Positions 1-9,400 of a DNA stretch of 14,353 bases are shown one piece after another (the first letter of the stretch is position 1; every line of letters begins with the position of its first letter). This DNA is from Kiritimatiellales bacterium (GTDB taxonomy: Bacteria > Verrucomicrobiota > Kiritimatiellia > Kiritimatiellales > Pontiellaceae): NCBI GenBank assembly GCA_015486775.1, contig WFRA01000391.1, positions 1-14,353 on the forward strand, written 5' to 3'. Under the pieces are notes generated by a model. The model saw nothing but the letters and a program-made list of their open reading frames with translations, made no database searches and had not been told where the DNA came from. A program made the position numbers and the translations under genes.

Positions 1-405
1 GACACCTATCTCTATTTCGACTACTACCAGGGCCGGGACAGGTCGAAGGAGCCGCTTGCCCACAGCGGTTTCCTGCCCCTGGAATCCGTCTATGCCTTTG
101 AGCCGGCAGCCATCGACGGCCTGGACGAAAAGACGGCGGCCCGCATTCTTGGTGTCCAGGGGCAATTGTGGACGGAGTACATGCCGGACATGCGGCACGT
201 CGAATACATGGCCTTCCCGCGCGCCTGCGCACTGGCGGAGGTGGCCTGGTCACCGGAGGGGCGGAAGGATCTTGCCGACTTCCTTGCCCGGATGAAGGTT
301 CAGGAGCAGCGCTTTGATTCCGTCGGCGTGAACTATCGCAAAATCGGAAAGTCGGTTGTTGATGGTGTTTCTGGAGGACGGGTGAATAAAGGAGGTTTAG
401 GATAA
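1..405 (+). CDS. Beta-N-acetylhexosaminidase, GH20 family (C-terminal part only)
   Basis: The reading frame is open from the first base to TAA at 403-405; the start and the catalytic Asp-Glu pair lie upstream of the window. The visible 134 residues match the end of a GH20 (beta/alpha)8 barrel: a GVQGQLWTEY stretch (around nt 151-180), where the Trp normally lines the N-acetylglucosamine or N-acetylgalactosamine pocket, followed by an EYMAFPRACALAEVAW stretch (nt 205-250), the usual GH20 C-terminal signature. GH20 enzymes remove terminal beta-linked GlcNAc or GalNAc by substrate-assisted catalysis. The next gene overlaps or nearly abuts this stop, so the two are probably cotranscribed. The AGGAGG at 390-395, inside the last codons, serves the next gene. 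Family assignment is firm; linkage and substrate cannot be told from this fragment. Confidence 0.9.
   Translation, partial: DTYLYFDYYQGRDRSKEPLAHSGFLPLESVYAFEPAAIDGLDEKTAARILGVQGQLWTEYMPDMRHVEYMAFPRACALAEVAWSPEGRKDLADFLARMKVQEQRFDSVGVNYRKIGKSVVDGVSGGRVNKGGLG
390..404 (+). promoter_or_regulatory. Perfect Shine-Dalgarno leading to an ATA codon: probable original start of the next gene
   Basis: AGGAGG at 390-395 is followed, after six bases, by ATA at 402-404, in frame with the 1358-codon gene. Reading from ATA gives the N-terminus (M)KPSGNKFMVLAAFALVF, a textbook signal peptide with two lysines before the hydrophobic core. The annotated ATG at 426 has no comparable ribosome site at normal distance and would leave the signal peptide without a positive n-region. 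If base 404 were G, the sequence would be ATGA, the standard 4-base stop/start overlap, and the GH20 gene would end in TGA instead of TAA. This is either a rare ATA start, a start-weakening mutation, or a base error. Confidence 0.55.
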
Positions 406-425
406 AACCCTCAGGTAATAAATTT

Positions 426-3400
426 ATGGTGCTTGCAGCCTTCGCGCTTGTTTTCATGTGTACACAGGCGGGTTTGGGTCAAGACTACCATTATGGGTTT
501 ACCTATCCTTGGGAGGAATCGACCGGGACATTGGGTGATGGTAATTTGAGTTTCATAAACAATCCAATGCTCGAACCATCGTTGGTGGGTGTGAATACCA
601 ACGCAGGGGTGAACGAGGATTGGGCATTGCACTTGGAGCGGAATCAACAGCAATACGCCCAGACGGAATCTTTGAGCGAATCAACCGTTTTCAACGGGAG
701 CTACCGGGTTGAGGCATTTTTCAATTCGGATGGGCTTTCGGATAATGCTGACGGCACATACAACTCCCGGCAAGGGATTGTTACCCTGTATTCCCCGACC
801 CCGAGCAACCTAATGCTTTTGATTGCAACCTATAGGGATTCAGGTACGGGATCTGTTAGACTTGTCCTGGTGTATCGAAAGCGATCCGGCAGTTTGTCAA
901 CTGTGAACGGAACAACGGCACTCAATCTGAACCAATGGTACCATGTGGAGGTTCGTGTAGACGACCAAGGGAACGACAACTTTGCGAATGATGGAATTAC
1001 GGTCTATTTGAATGGTAGCGAAGAAATCCATGTACAGGGGCTTGCCCTTGCCTATCTGGACGGAATCAACAAAATCGTGGTTGGTCGCGGTACAAGCACC
1101 TTGCGCTCGTTTCAGGGAACCCTTGATGAAGTGCTTGTTAGTTCGGAACTGAATGAACCCTCCCTTCTGCAAACACTTACCAATGCCGCATCGGTTTTGA
1201 CCCGTACTCCCGGCGCGGATTTCCATGTGGATTCCAGTGGAAAAGCAGCCATTTCCTACACCGCTCCTTTCGGTGGGGAGCATGGTGTCTATTTCAAGGA
1301 CGATCTATTGCTGCCCCATTGGATCTACAAAGGGGAGCTGGCCGTCGATGACCTTGACTGGTCCGGGGAGTGGTTTGATTCCCCGAGCAATGGAACGGGA
1401 TTCTACATGGTCGAAAGCACCCGAACCACCAAATCCCTCGTACCAACGGTTTCGGATATCCTTAAAGCTGGGACTCCCTATTTCAATCCTTGGGATACGA
1501 CCCGATGGGCGGATTGGTATGACGGAAGCGGCCGGTTGACCAAGCCATTCGACCTAGATGCCGATATCGAGTTCGACGACCCGGGACACATTTGGAGCCC
1601 CGATGTTTCACTTCTGACCTCTTACACTTCCATTTTAAAATTGACCGGTGACCAACCCGTCTCCATTGAAGGCAACGGCCTGATTATAGACATAAGATCT
1701 TCAGAACTCGCTTCAAAATCGATCGCAGATCTCTATGACGACCTAGGCGACGACAACTACGCCTTACCAGCCGCACAAATTCCCCATACCACCTGTGGAA
1801 TCTTTTTTGACCAGCAAACCGGAACTCCTACCGCTTCAAGTGTCTCTGGCATCACCTTCCGCGGATTTCAGCATGCCATCGCAAGCACACACTTCAACCG
1901 GATGGGCGGAACCATTACAAACTGCGTCTTTGAGTTCAATGACTGGGCATTGTTCGCCCGATCGACCTCTCGGTTTTTGGTTGAAGACAACACCATCCGC
2001 CGCAACATTTTTGGAGGTGTTCATTGCGACTACGACTCAGCCAACTGGATCTTCATAAACAACACCTTTTACGACAACAATCCTGGTGGGGTAAGAAGCT
2101 ATGCTGATGTTGTACTGGATGCATGCCGCTATCATACCTTTGACAACAACCAGTTCCGGGGAACAACCCAGCCTTCCAAAGCTAAAAATTATTTCGCAGG
2201 CATGTCCATCTACCGAAATCGCGGAGAAGGTAACAACATCAAGGAAGATGCCAGTTCTCTACACTCAATCCAAAACAATGTATTTGATGGCGGATACCAT
2301 ATTGCGATTGATATCGCCGAACGAACCGGATACGTCGGCGTTAATGACCTATCCTTGGAGACCCGCACCTACGCCAACGAGAACACCTTTGCAAACAACA
2401 CATTCTCCAACTGCGTGATTGCTTTCCACATTGCGGGAAACCGAAATACGCTCGCGAGCAACTCCTATGTCAATGTCGAGCGCGAGGTCGCCCTGCATTC
2501 TGTTTTCTACAAAAACGAAGGAACCCTCTTTGACGGGGAGGGTAATACCGATGTTTGGCTTTGGGGCGATGCAAGCGACTTCAGCGCATACGCAGCCTAT
2601 CTCCCCTACCAGCTCAATGGCGGCGCCGGTCGCCACATCGCACAATCCAACCGGTTATTCTTCGCCTCGTCCATCAATGGCTCCCCGACTTTCAATGATA
2701 CGACCGATGGGAAAATCTTCATACACGAGCAGTCCTTGCTGAACGGGAACACTATGCAATCGGTGTTCAACACCGGCGGAACAATCCGCGATATTGCCGT
2801 TGCCGATTTCGATTGGAATGCCCCGGGTCTGGAGTTCGCGGTCATCTGGAACCAGAAGGTTTCGCGGATCAGCACAGCCAATACCGCCTATGCGGACTAC
2901 TATTCGATCATCATCTACGACCAATCCGGCAAGGAGATCGATCGTTGCGGCCGGAGCACCCTTCAATGGGACACCATCGCGGCCGGAAACTTCATCGAAG
3001 GGCTTGGCTGGACTCATATCGATGAAGAGGCGGAGGTTGCCGCAGTGCACAGTGTAGCGGAAGATGATTCATATCCGGTGTATATCTTCAGGCGCGGCTA
3101 TGCGGACGCGGCGGTTACCAACCAGTCCAGTGCTTCAACTCCCGTTGCAGACCTAGCCGCCGAGAGAACGGCGGGTTCGGGCTATGTGTCGCTGGCGGTT
3201 GCTCGCGGAACGGCGGTTGCCCGCCTGATACCTTCGAGTGGTTCGGAAACCCCGTTCTGCACCCTTTCCTCCACGCCACTGGCGATCCAGTTGGGCGAAT
3301 TCGACGGGAACCATGCAGATGGAAACGAACTGGCTGCTCTCAATGGAGGGTCGATTGCTTTCTATGAATCAGGATCCTCTTCCCCCTTCTTGGCCGGAGC

Positions 3401-4502
3401 GGTAGGTTCCTGGAGCAGTTTTACTGCCGGGGAATTCGATGGCGACTCCTCGAATGGGGACGAACTGGCGGTTGCCTCCGCAACGGCGGTGGACGGACTC
3501 TATCCGATTGAATATTTCGACCACACACTTACGAACGCCTTCAAAAAGCAATCCCATTCCGTGCTCTCCGAACAAACGCGTGCCATGGCATCCGGGGTGT
3601 TCATGCATGAGCGCGGCCCAGATGGCTATTTCCGCCGGGGCGATGGACGCGCCTCGTTTGGCTATGAATTCCAGCCGCGCTTCGAAACGAACAACACCGG
3701 ATTCAGCCCAGATGGCCAACTGGTTGCTTCTGCCGCCTCCGTGGGCTTTGCCGCCTCCCCGTTTGACTTCGACGGGGACGGATCGGTTGAGGACGAGCAG
3801 GCCGTTGATCTGTCGCATGCAAACAACGAATACCTCCAACTCGATGACAGTACCGGCTTCTCTACCCCGTCGGGGTCATACACCGTCGAAGCCTTCTTCA
3901 ATGCCGCCTCGCTGCCTGCCGAACAAATGCCCGACTACAATGCACGCCGCGGAATCTTCTATTGGTACAACACAACCGATATCGGATCGTTGTACCTTGT
4001 CCGCGAGGCGGATGGCGAGCTGCACCTTGGAGCGTTCATCCGGCGGGCAGAAGGCTTTACCTCGCTTCTTAGTCCCCATGCCGTGCAGGTTGGAGAGTGG
4101 TACCATGCCATGCTCAAGGTTATTGACCAGGGCAATGATGGCGCTGCGACAGATCAGGTGGAACTTTACCTCAATGGAGAACTGGTTGATGCGGTTGACA
4201 ACCTGAATCTCGTGTTTTTCACGGGGGGCGATCTCATGCGCGTGGGTCACTCGCAACAATCAACCGGTCCGCGATCTTTTGATGGGTTATTGGATGGCGT
4301 TCGCATCGTTTCGGGAACCGATGCACCGACCCTGATCGATGAAATTCCAAATGCACGTGAAGTACTTGGACTTTCCCCCGCTGACTCCGTGAACGATGAC
4401 CACATTTTGGTGTTGCCGGATCGCAACGACACCTCGCCAGTTTATTGGATGCATACGGATGGGGCATTGCAGGAGATGCGTACGGTTCCGGTTCTCCGTT
4501 AA
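426..4502 (+). CDS. Large secreted LamG / beta-helix / FG-GAP-like / LamG protein
   Basis: This 1358-residue exported protein (8 residues longer if translation begins at the ATA at 402) has a hydrophobic signal sequence ending near Gly-Leu-Gly-Gln. Domains in order: LamG/concanavalin-like jelly roll (about 60-240, with a WYHVEVRVDDQGND segment and YLNG); a linker; a right-handed parallel beta-helix (about 340-700) with repeated short rungs rich in N-N-x-F such as FINNTFYDNN and NTFANNTF, and conserved asparagine ladders; an FG-GAP-like region (about 780-1060) with repeats of the type GEFDGD-x-GDELAV; a DFDGDG calcium-type loop near 1114; and a second LamG domain (about 1150-1295). No catalytic motif is recognisable. 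Beta-helices of this kind occur in polysaccharide lyases and in adhesins, so binding or depolymerising a glycan are both possible. It lies between GH20 and a TonB-like gene in a tight operon. The domain reading is from sequence pattern alone. Confidence 0.88.
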   Translation: MVLAAFALVFMCTQAGLGQDYHYGFTYPWEESTGTLGDGNLSFINNPMLEPSLVGVNTNAGVNEDWALHLERNQQQYAQTESLSESTVFNGSYRVEAFFNSDGLSDNADGTYNSRQGIVTLYSPTPSNLMLLIATYRDSGTGSVRLVLVYRKRSGSLSTVNGTTALNLNQWYHVEVRVDDQGNDNFANDGITVYLNGSEEIHVQGLALAYLDGINKIVVGRGTSTLRSFQGTLDEVLVSSELNEPSLLQTLTNAASVLTRTPGADFHVDSSGKAAISYTAPFGGEHGVYFKDDLLLPHWIYKGELAVDDLDWSGEWFDSPSNGTGFYMVESTRTTKSLVPTVSDILKAGTPYFNPWDTTRWADWYDGSGRLTKPFDLDADIEFDDPGHIWSPDVSLLTSYTSILKLTGDQPVSIEGNGLIIDIRSSELASKSIADLYDDLGDDNYALPAAQIPHTTCGIFFDQQTGTPTASSVSGITFRGFQHAIASTHFNRMGGTITNCVFEFNDWALFARSTSRFLVEDNTIRRNIFGGVHCDYDSANWIFINNTFYDNNPGGVRSYADVVLDACRYHTFDNNQFRGTTQPSKAKNYFAGMSIYRNRGEGNNIKEDASSLHSIQNNVFDGGYHIAIDIAERTGYVGVNDLSLETRTYANENTFANNTFSNCVIAFHIAGNRNTLASNSYVNVEREVALHSVFYKNEGTLFDGEGNTDVWLWGDASDFSAYAAYLPYQLNGGAGRHIAQSNRLFFASSINGSPTFNDTTDGKIFIHEQSLLNGNTMQSVFNTGGTIRDIAVADFDWNAPGLEFAVIWNQKVSRISTANTAYADYYSIIIYDQSGKEIDRCGRSTLQWDTIAAGNFIEGLGWTHIDEEAEVAAVHSVAEDDSYPVYIFRRGYADAAVTNQSSASTPVADLAAERTAGSGYVSLAVARGTAVARLIPSSGSETPFCTLSSTPLAIQLGEFDGNHADGNELAALNGGSIAFYESGSSSPFLAGAVGSWSSFTAGEFDGDSSNGDELAVASATAVDGLYPIEYFDHTLTNAFKKQSHSVLSEQTRAMASGVFMHERGPDGYFRRGDGRASFGYEFQPRFETNNTGFSPDGQLVASAASVGFAASPFDFDGDGSVEDEQAVDLSHANNEYLQLDDSTGFSTPSGSYTVEAFFNAASLPAEQMPDYNARRGIFYWYNTTDIGSLYLVREADGELHLGAFIRRAEGFTSLLSPHAVQVGEWYHAMLKVIDQGNDGAATDQVELYLNGELVDAVDNLNLVFFTGGDLMRVGHSQQSTGPRSFDGLLDGVRIVSGTDAPTLIDEIPNAREVLGLSPADSVNDDHILVLPDRNDTSPVYWMHTDGALQEMRTVPVLR

Positions 4503-4534
4503 CCAGCCGGGGACTATTTTTGAAAAGGGATGAT

Positions 4535-6418
4535 ATGAAACGACGGCTCAAGAAAAGCCAGAAAATAACCAAGGGAACCCCGGCTGCCGTGGTGATAAGC
4601 ATCCTGATCCATGCGGGGCTTTTCCTGCTGGCGGGGATGTTTGTGGTCTTCACGGTGGTGAAGCAGAAGGAGGTCGAGTTCGAACCCCCCAAGCCTGTGG
4701 AGCGGCCGAAGATGCAGCTCAAGAAGCCGAAGGTGAGGGTAAAGAAAAGCACCAAGCCCAAGCCGACCACCCGCATTGTGACCAAGGTGCAGAAGGCGAG
4801 CATGCCCGATATCCAGCTTCCGGAAATATCCGGCATGGCCGAGGGTTTGGGGGGCGGGATCGGCGGCTTCGACCTGATGCCCGATCTGGGCGAGGTCAGT
4901 GTCTTCGGCAGTGGGCAGACGGTCGGCAACGATCTGGTCGGCACCTTCTACGACTTCAAGCGCAACCGGCAGGGCAAGCCTCTGGCGGTGGCCATGAGCC
5001 GGGAGGAATACAAGGCGGCACTCATGCGCTTTTTCCGTAGCGGATGGAAGACTTCGGAACTATCGCGCTACTACCAGTCGCCAAAGAAACTCTATGCCAC
5101 CACCATCCTGATCCCCACCATGCTTTCAACGGCGGCACCGGCCGTTTTTGACGAGCCGGATACCGGCGGCTGGTGCTGGGCCGTGCACTACAAGGGGCAG
5201 CTGGTTCACAAGGATGCCATTACCTTCCGTTTCTGGGGGCAGGGCGACGATGTCATGCTGGTTCGGGTGAACGGGAAGATTGTTCTCAACGCATGTTGGC
5301 ACGATCCGCGCGGCCCGAGGACGTATGAGTATTTTTCGCCTCTCTGGCAAAGCAGTTCCCCGGATTCATGGAAGTACTACATGGGGAACAACACGGCCAT
5401 CGTCGGGGATTGGATTACGCTTGAGGCGGGGGTTCCCCAGGATATGGAGGTTGTGATTGGCGAGGAGCCCGGAGGCGGATACTGCGCCATGCTTTGTGTT
5501 CAGGTTAAAGGTGTGGAATACCCCAAAAATCGGCAGGGCGGCCCCATCCTTCCCATTTTCAAGACGGCGGAACCTTCCCGCAGTCTGCTGGACGTTATCT
5601 ACAAGGATCTCGTTCCCGGCGAAGTTTGCGTCACCAACGGCCCCGTTTTCTGCGACTACGACACCGGGGTGCGGTCGACCGCCACGAACAATGTCGCGGT
5701 CTCTGCGCAGCAACAGTCCCTGCCGGAAAGCGCCTCCAAAGATGGGAACAGTGGAATGCGGGAGTGGATCCTGCCGAAAGGAAGGACGCTAAAGGCGCAA
5801 TTTGTAGCCGTTATCGGAAAAACCGCGGTGCTCAGAGATTCGCGCGGGAAACAGCGGCGGATCCCGGTCGCTTTGCTCTCCGAGGAGGATCGGGAGTTTG
5901 TCGAACTTGCCCGCCCCCCGACCTTCGCGATTGATTTTTCCAGGAAGACTTCGTCGTGGACAAACCCGATGAGCCCGTACAATTCCCAGATTCCGCCAAC
6001 CCGGTTTGATTATGTTTTTTCGGCCAAGCTGAAGCAGACTTCCGCCGGGACATACAACCACGAATTGAAGGTCGAGTATTTTGCGATAGGCAAGGAGCAC
6101 GACGGCGACAAGTATATCCTGCTCGACCGGAACGAGGGCACCTTTGTCCCCGGCAAGGAAAACAACCGAGCCTTCCGGTTCTCCGGCAAGAAGGTAGAAA
6201 TATACACTCGCGAGCTGGACGGGGTTGTCCGCGGCACGGACTACTATGGCTATCTGGTGGTGGTCGTCGACGAGCGTGGGAAGATTATCCAACATGCGGC
6301 ATCGAACGAGTGGCTGTATGAGCATCTTGACAATCTACGGAAGCTCCCGGTGGGCGCGTACATGGACAAGGCCTGCACTCGGACATTCCCGACCAGCCCC
6401 AAGCCAACGCGGTATTGA
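4535..6418 (+). CDS. TonB-like membrane anchor fused to PA14-like and SHD1-like regions
   Basis: This encodes 627 residues. The start at 4535 is chosen because GGGA at 4527-4530 precedes it and the protein then begins MKRRLKKSQK, a basic cytoplasmic tip; longer in-frame starts lie inside the previous gene. A single membrane helix (about 17-42) contains S22-x3-H26, the same SxxxH pattern used by TonB to contact ExbB/ExbD. It is followed by a Pro/Lys-rich stalk (about 50-85) and a Gly-rich patch. The rest should be periplasmic: a PA14-like beta region (about 200-260, with FRFWGQGDDVMLVRVNG), then an SHD1-like module (about 418-458, ending RIPVALLSEEDREFVE), then an unrecognised domain. The typical TonB C-terminal domain is not seen. 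It is 32 bases after the beta-helix gene and 38 bases before the sialidase-like gene. A link to energised outer-membrane transport is inferred; no exbB, exbD or SusC-like gene is in view. Confidence 0.85.
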   Translation: MKRRLKKSQKITKGTPAAVVISILIHAGLFLLAGMFVVFTVVKQKEVEFEPPKPVERPKMQLKKPKVRVKKSTKPKPTTRIVTKVQKASMPDIQLPEISGMAEGLGGGIGGFDLMPDLGEVSVFGSGQTVGNDLVGTFYDFKRNRQGKPLAVAMSREEYKAALMRFFRSGWKTSELSRYYQSPKKLYATTILIPTMLSTAAPAVFDEPDTGGWCWAVHYKGQLVHKDAITFRFWGQGDDVMLVRVNGKIVLNACWHDPRGPRTYEYFSPLWQSSSPDSWKYYMGNNTAIVGDWITLEAGVPQDMEVVIGEEPGGGYCAMLCVQVKGVEYPKNRQGGPILPIFKTAEPSRSLLDVIYKDLVPGEVCVTNGPVFCDYDTGVRSTATNNVAVSAQQQSLPESASKDGNSGMREWILPKGRTLKAQFVAVIGKTAVLRDSRGKQRRIPVALLSEEDREFVELARPPTFAIDFSRKTSSWTNPMSPYNSQIPPTRFDYVFSAKLKQTSAGTYNHELKVEYFAIGKEHDGDKYILLDRNEGTFVPGKENNRAFRFSGKKVEIYTRELDGVVRGTDYYGYLVVVVDERGKIIQHAASNEWLYEHLDNLRKLPVGAYMDKACTRTFPTSPKPTRY

Positions 6419-6456
6419 GTGTTCGTTTCCCGGAAAAAAGAATTCAGGAGGATAGG

Positions 6457-9400
6457 ATGGGCAGGATAGGTGTGGTGTTTCTCATTGTGTTTTTGGGCGT
6501 AGTCGGCTCCAGCTCGGAGGCTACACTGGTGGCCAACGAGGGGTTCGATTATGCGACCGGAACTCTGGATGGACAGAACGATCCCGTTGATGGCTTCCGC
6601 TGGGGCTGGTCTACAAGCAGCTACAATGTCGAGGCTGGAAGCTTGGATATGTACAACCTGCCGTTCGCCACAAGAGGCGGCAAGATGGTTGGGTCGGGGG
6701 GTGCCCGCAGGACTCTCGGGTTCCAAGGGCTGGGGCTGGACAAGGACAACCTGATCGATCTCTCTTCCAACGACACCGTCTATATGAGCGTCATGCTGGC
6801 GAGGCAGCCGGGAAACTGGGTCGAACTGAGGCTGATGGACGGTTCCTACTCGACCGACCTGATAAAGTTCGGCCTTGGCAGCAACGATAAGTTTACCGCC
6901 CGGATGAATGGCACCAGCGCATACGGTGGAATGGTCGCATCTGCGGATGCCTATTTTGCCGTGCTTAAAATCGTGGCACACGCTTCGGGAAACGACGAAA
7001 TCTTTCTGAAGGGCTATTCTGCCAGCGATGCCATCGACCTGAATGAACCGGATTGTTGGACGGCCGTGAACACCGCAGACATGAATGTCGTAATCGGAAA
7101 GCTGGATTTTACCGCCACGGCCGGTGCTATTGCCAAGATCGACGAACTTCGCATTGGGACGAGCTGGGCAGATGTGGTGCCTGACGAAAACCGCCGCCCG
7201 CCGTTCATGCATCCCTCCTTCAAACATGTGTTCAAGACAACCTATCAATACCGGATCTATGACGACAGCGGAGCCGCCTCCCCAAGATGCCTAGCGGTGG
7301 ATGGCACCGTCGGCTATGCGGACGGCAGTCCGGTGAAATTGATGGACGAGGACGACCGGCGGGTGTTGGGGCAGCACTGGTATGCCTATCCGCTTCCGGA
7401 TGGAAAATTCCGCCTGCGTACGGTTAACGATTCCTTCTGTATGCAGTCGGGTGCCAACGATGGCGACCCCGTCCAGCTCTATTCCGAGGTAGGGGGCAGC
7501 AACCAGGAATGGAACGCTGTTGCGCTTTCCGATGGAAAGATTGCTTTTCAAGGGGGAGGTTCAGGACTCTGCTTGGAGGCAACTTCCTTTGCCGACAACA
7601 CCCCGCTCGATGTCGGTGCCTGGCAGGACGATTCCCGCCAGCGGTGGACGCTGAAGAACCAGGAACCCCTGCTCAGCCCCTATATCCTCAAGGATTCCAA
7701 CGGGGAGCTGCTGGTGTTTTTCAGGGACGTGCTGCACAGTGCCGACAACAATCGGGGGTTTCTGTATGCTTCGGCGGACGGCGGGGAAACCTGGGCCGAG
7801 CGGCATGTCTTTGAGCAGAGTATCTATGAACCGACCCTGTTTGTCTTGGATGGGGCGCTCTACATGCTCTACATGGATTCGGATGATGCGACCAAGTTGC
7901 AGCTGAAGAAAAGCACGGACCATGGATTCACCTGGAGCAACCATGTGCTGGCAACCTACCCGTACCCCATCGAGACCGGTGGCGGAGCCGATGTTCTGGT
8001 CTTGGATGGGTTTCTTTTCTGGGGCTTTTTCGATGCGGGAGGCAGTGGCTCCTGGCCGGAAATGTTCCGCTTGCGGGCGGCCTCCTGCCCCGTCGGTGCC
8101 GACCTAGCAAATTCCGCCAACTGGACGATCACCGACCCGCTTCCGTTCCCCACCGCCCCCGCCGTTCCCGGCACGAGGAACGGCTGGCTGGAACCCAACT
8201 GCGTGGAGGGGCCGGATGGCCGGGTGTGGCTGGTTGCCCGCGTCGACAAAACCCCCTCCGGAGATGCGGCTGCGGTGCTGAAGGTTTCGGCAGATCGCAC
8301 CTCACTGGAATTCACCAACCAATATCCCGCCCCAGGCAACGAGACGGGGTTCATCCATGCCCCCTGGGCGGGGTCGAGCACGTTTCATATGGTTCGCGAC
8401 AGCGTGTCGGAGCGCTATCTTGTGATGAGCAATCCCTATCTCGGCGATCCGTCTTCCAGTACTCGAAATCCCGCCGCCCGCAACATATTGGCGCTCTACG
8501 AGACGGTGGACCTGAAGAACTACCAGCTTGTAAAGACGCTCGTCGACGACGACTCCTACGAGGATTGGAGCCAGTCGGTTTGGCGCACGGGCTTCCAGTC
8601 GCCGACGTTCGTAATCGACGGCTCTTGCCTGAAATATGTCTGTCGCACGGCCTACAGGGGTTTTGGCGACTACCACGACGGCAACATGATCACCTACCAC
8701 GAGCTTGAAAATTTCCGCGACCGTCTTTCGCCCGACGGCGAAATGGCTTGGTACCGCTTCGATTCCCCGGAGGATCCGGGGTACGATTCCTCGAAGATGG
8801 GCGGAAATTTTGCCGCCATATCCGGAGCCGCATACGCCCCGGACGGAAGGTATGGCGGCTGCCTGAAATTTGACGGCATCGACGACAGCCTGGCGCTGAT
8901 GCACCGGGTTTCCCCTAAACTGGAGGGAGCGGATGTGGTTGCTCTGTCGGTGTGGATTAAAAACGATACCCTGCCTGCCGGCCACATTTTCAGCAGTGCG
9001 ATCGATGCGCTTCACGCAGGGCTCGAGGTGTTTGTCGAATCGTCGGGAATCAGGGTTGCAGGTCGCAGCGAGCCGGGCGATGCCTACCAGTCGCGGAGTT
9101 TTGCCTTTGTCTCGTCTGGAGAATGGCACCATCTGGTCGCCCAGTGGGATTTCGGCAACGATACGATGCGCCTGTGGCTGGACAAGGTCGAACAGACGGG
9201 GACTGGTTCCGTTTCCTTTGGTAGCTCCCGTTACCAGCGCGGCTCCCCTGCTCGACAGGATCGGATTGGATGTACGTTCTACGACAGCGATTATTTTGAC
9301 GGCTGTATCGATGAATTCCACATTTATGGCCGGGCGCTAGACTCGGGGGAAATTACCGCCCTGTACAACGGCCCTGGATACGGCGGGTGGTCGTCCAGCT

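Noticed and set aside
4445..4534. N-terminal extension of the TonB-like gene from a TTG at 4445
   Set aside because: It overlaps the end of the beta-helix gene by 58 bases with no ribosome site, and ATG 4535 has both a ribosome site and the expected basic TonB-like tip.
6415..6456. TTG start overlapping the TGA of the TonB-like gene
   Set aside because: It has no ribosome site, and it would place charged residues and a second Met before the signal peptide; AGGAGG before ATG 6457 decides the start.
6250..7248. Open frame of 332 codons on the - strand
   Set aside because: It crosses the junction of two well-supported + strand genes, has no recognisable domain, and similar antisense frames recur over the paralogous copy B (10022-10663), showing it is a shadow of that domain's codon use.
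8302..9321. Open frame of 339 codons on the - strand
   Set aside because: It is entirely antisense to the BNR and LamG parts of the sialidase-like gene, with no domain of its own.
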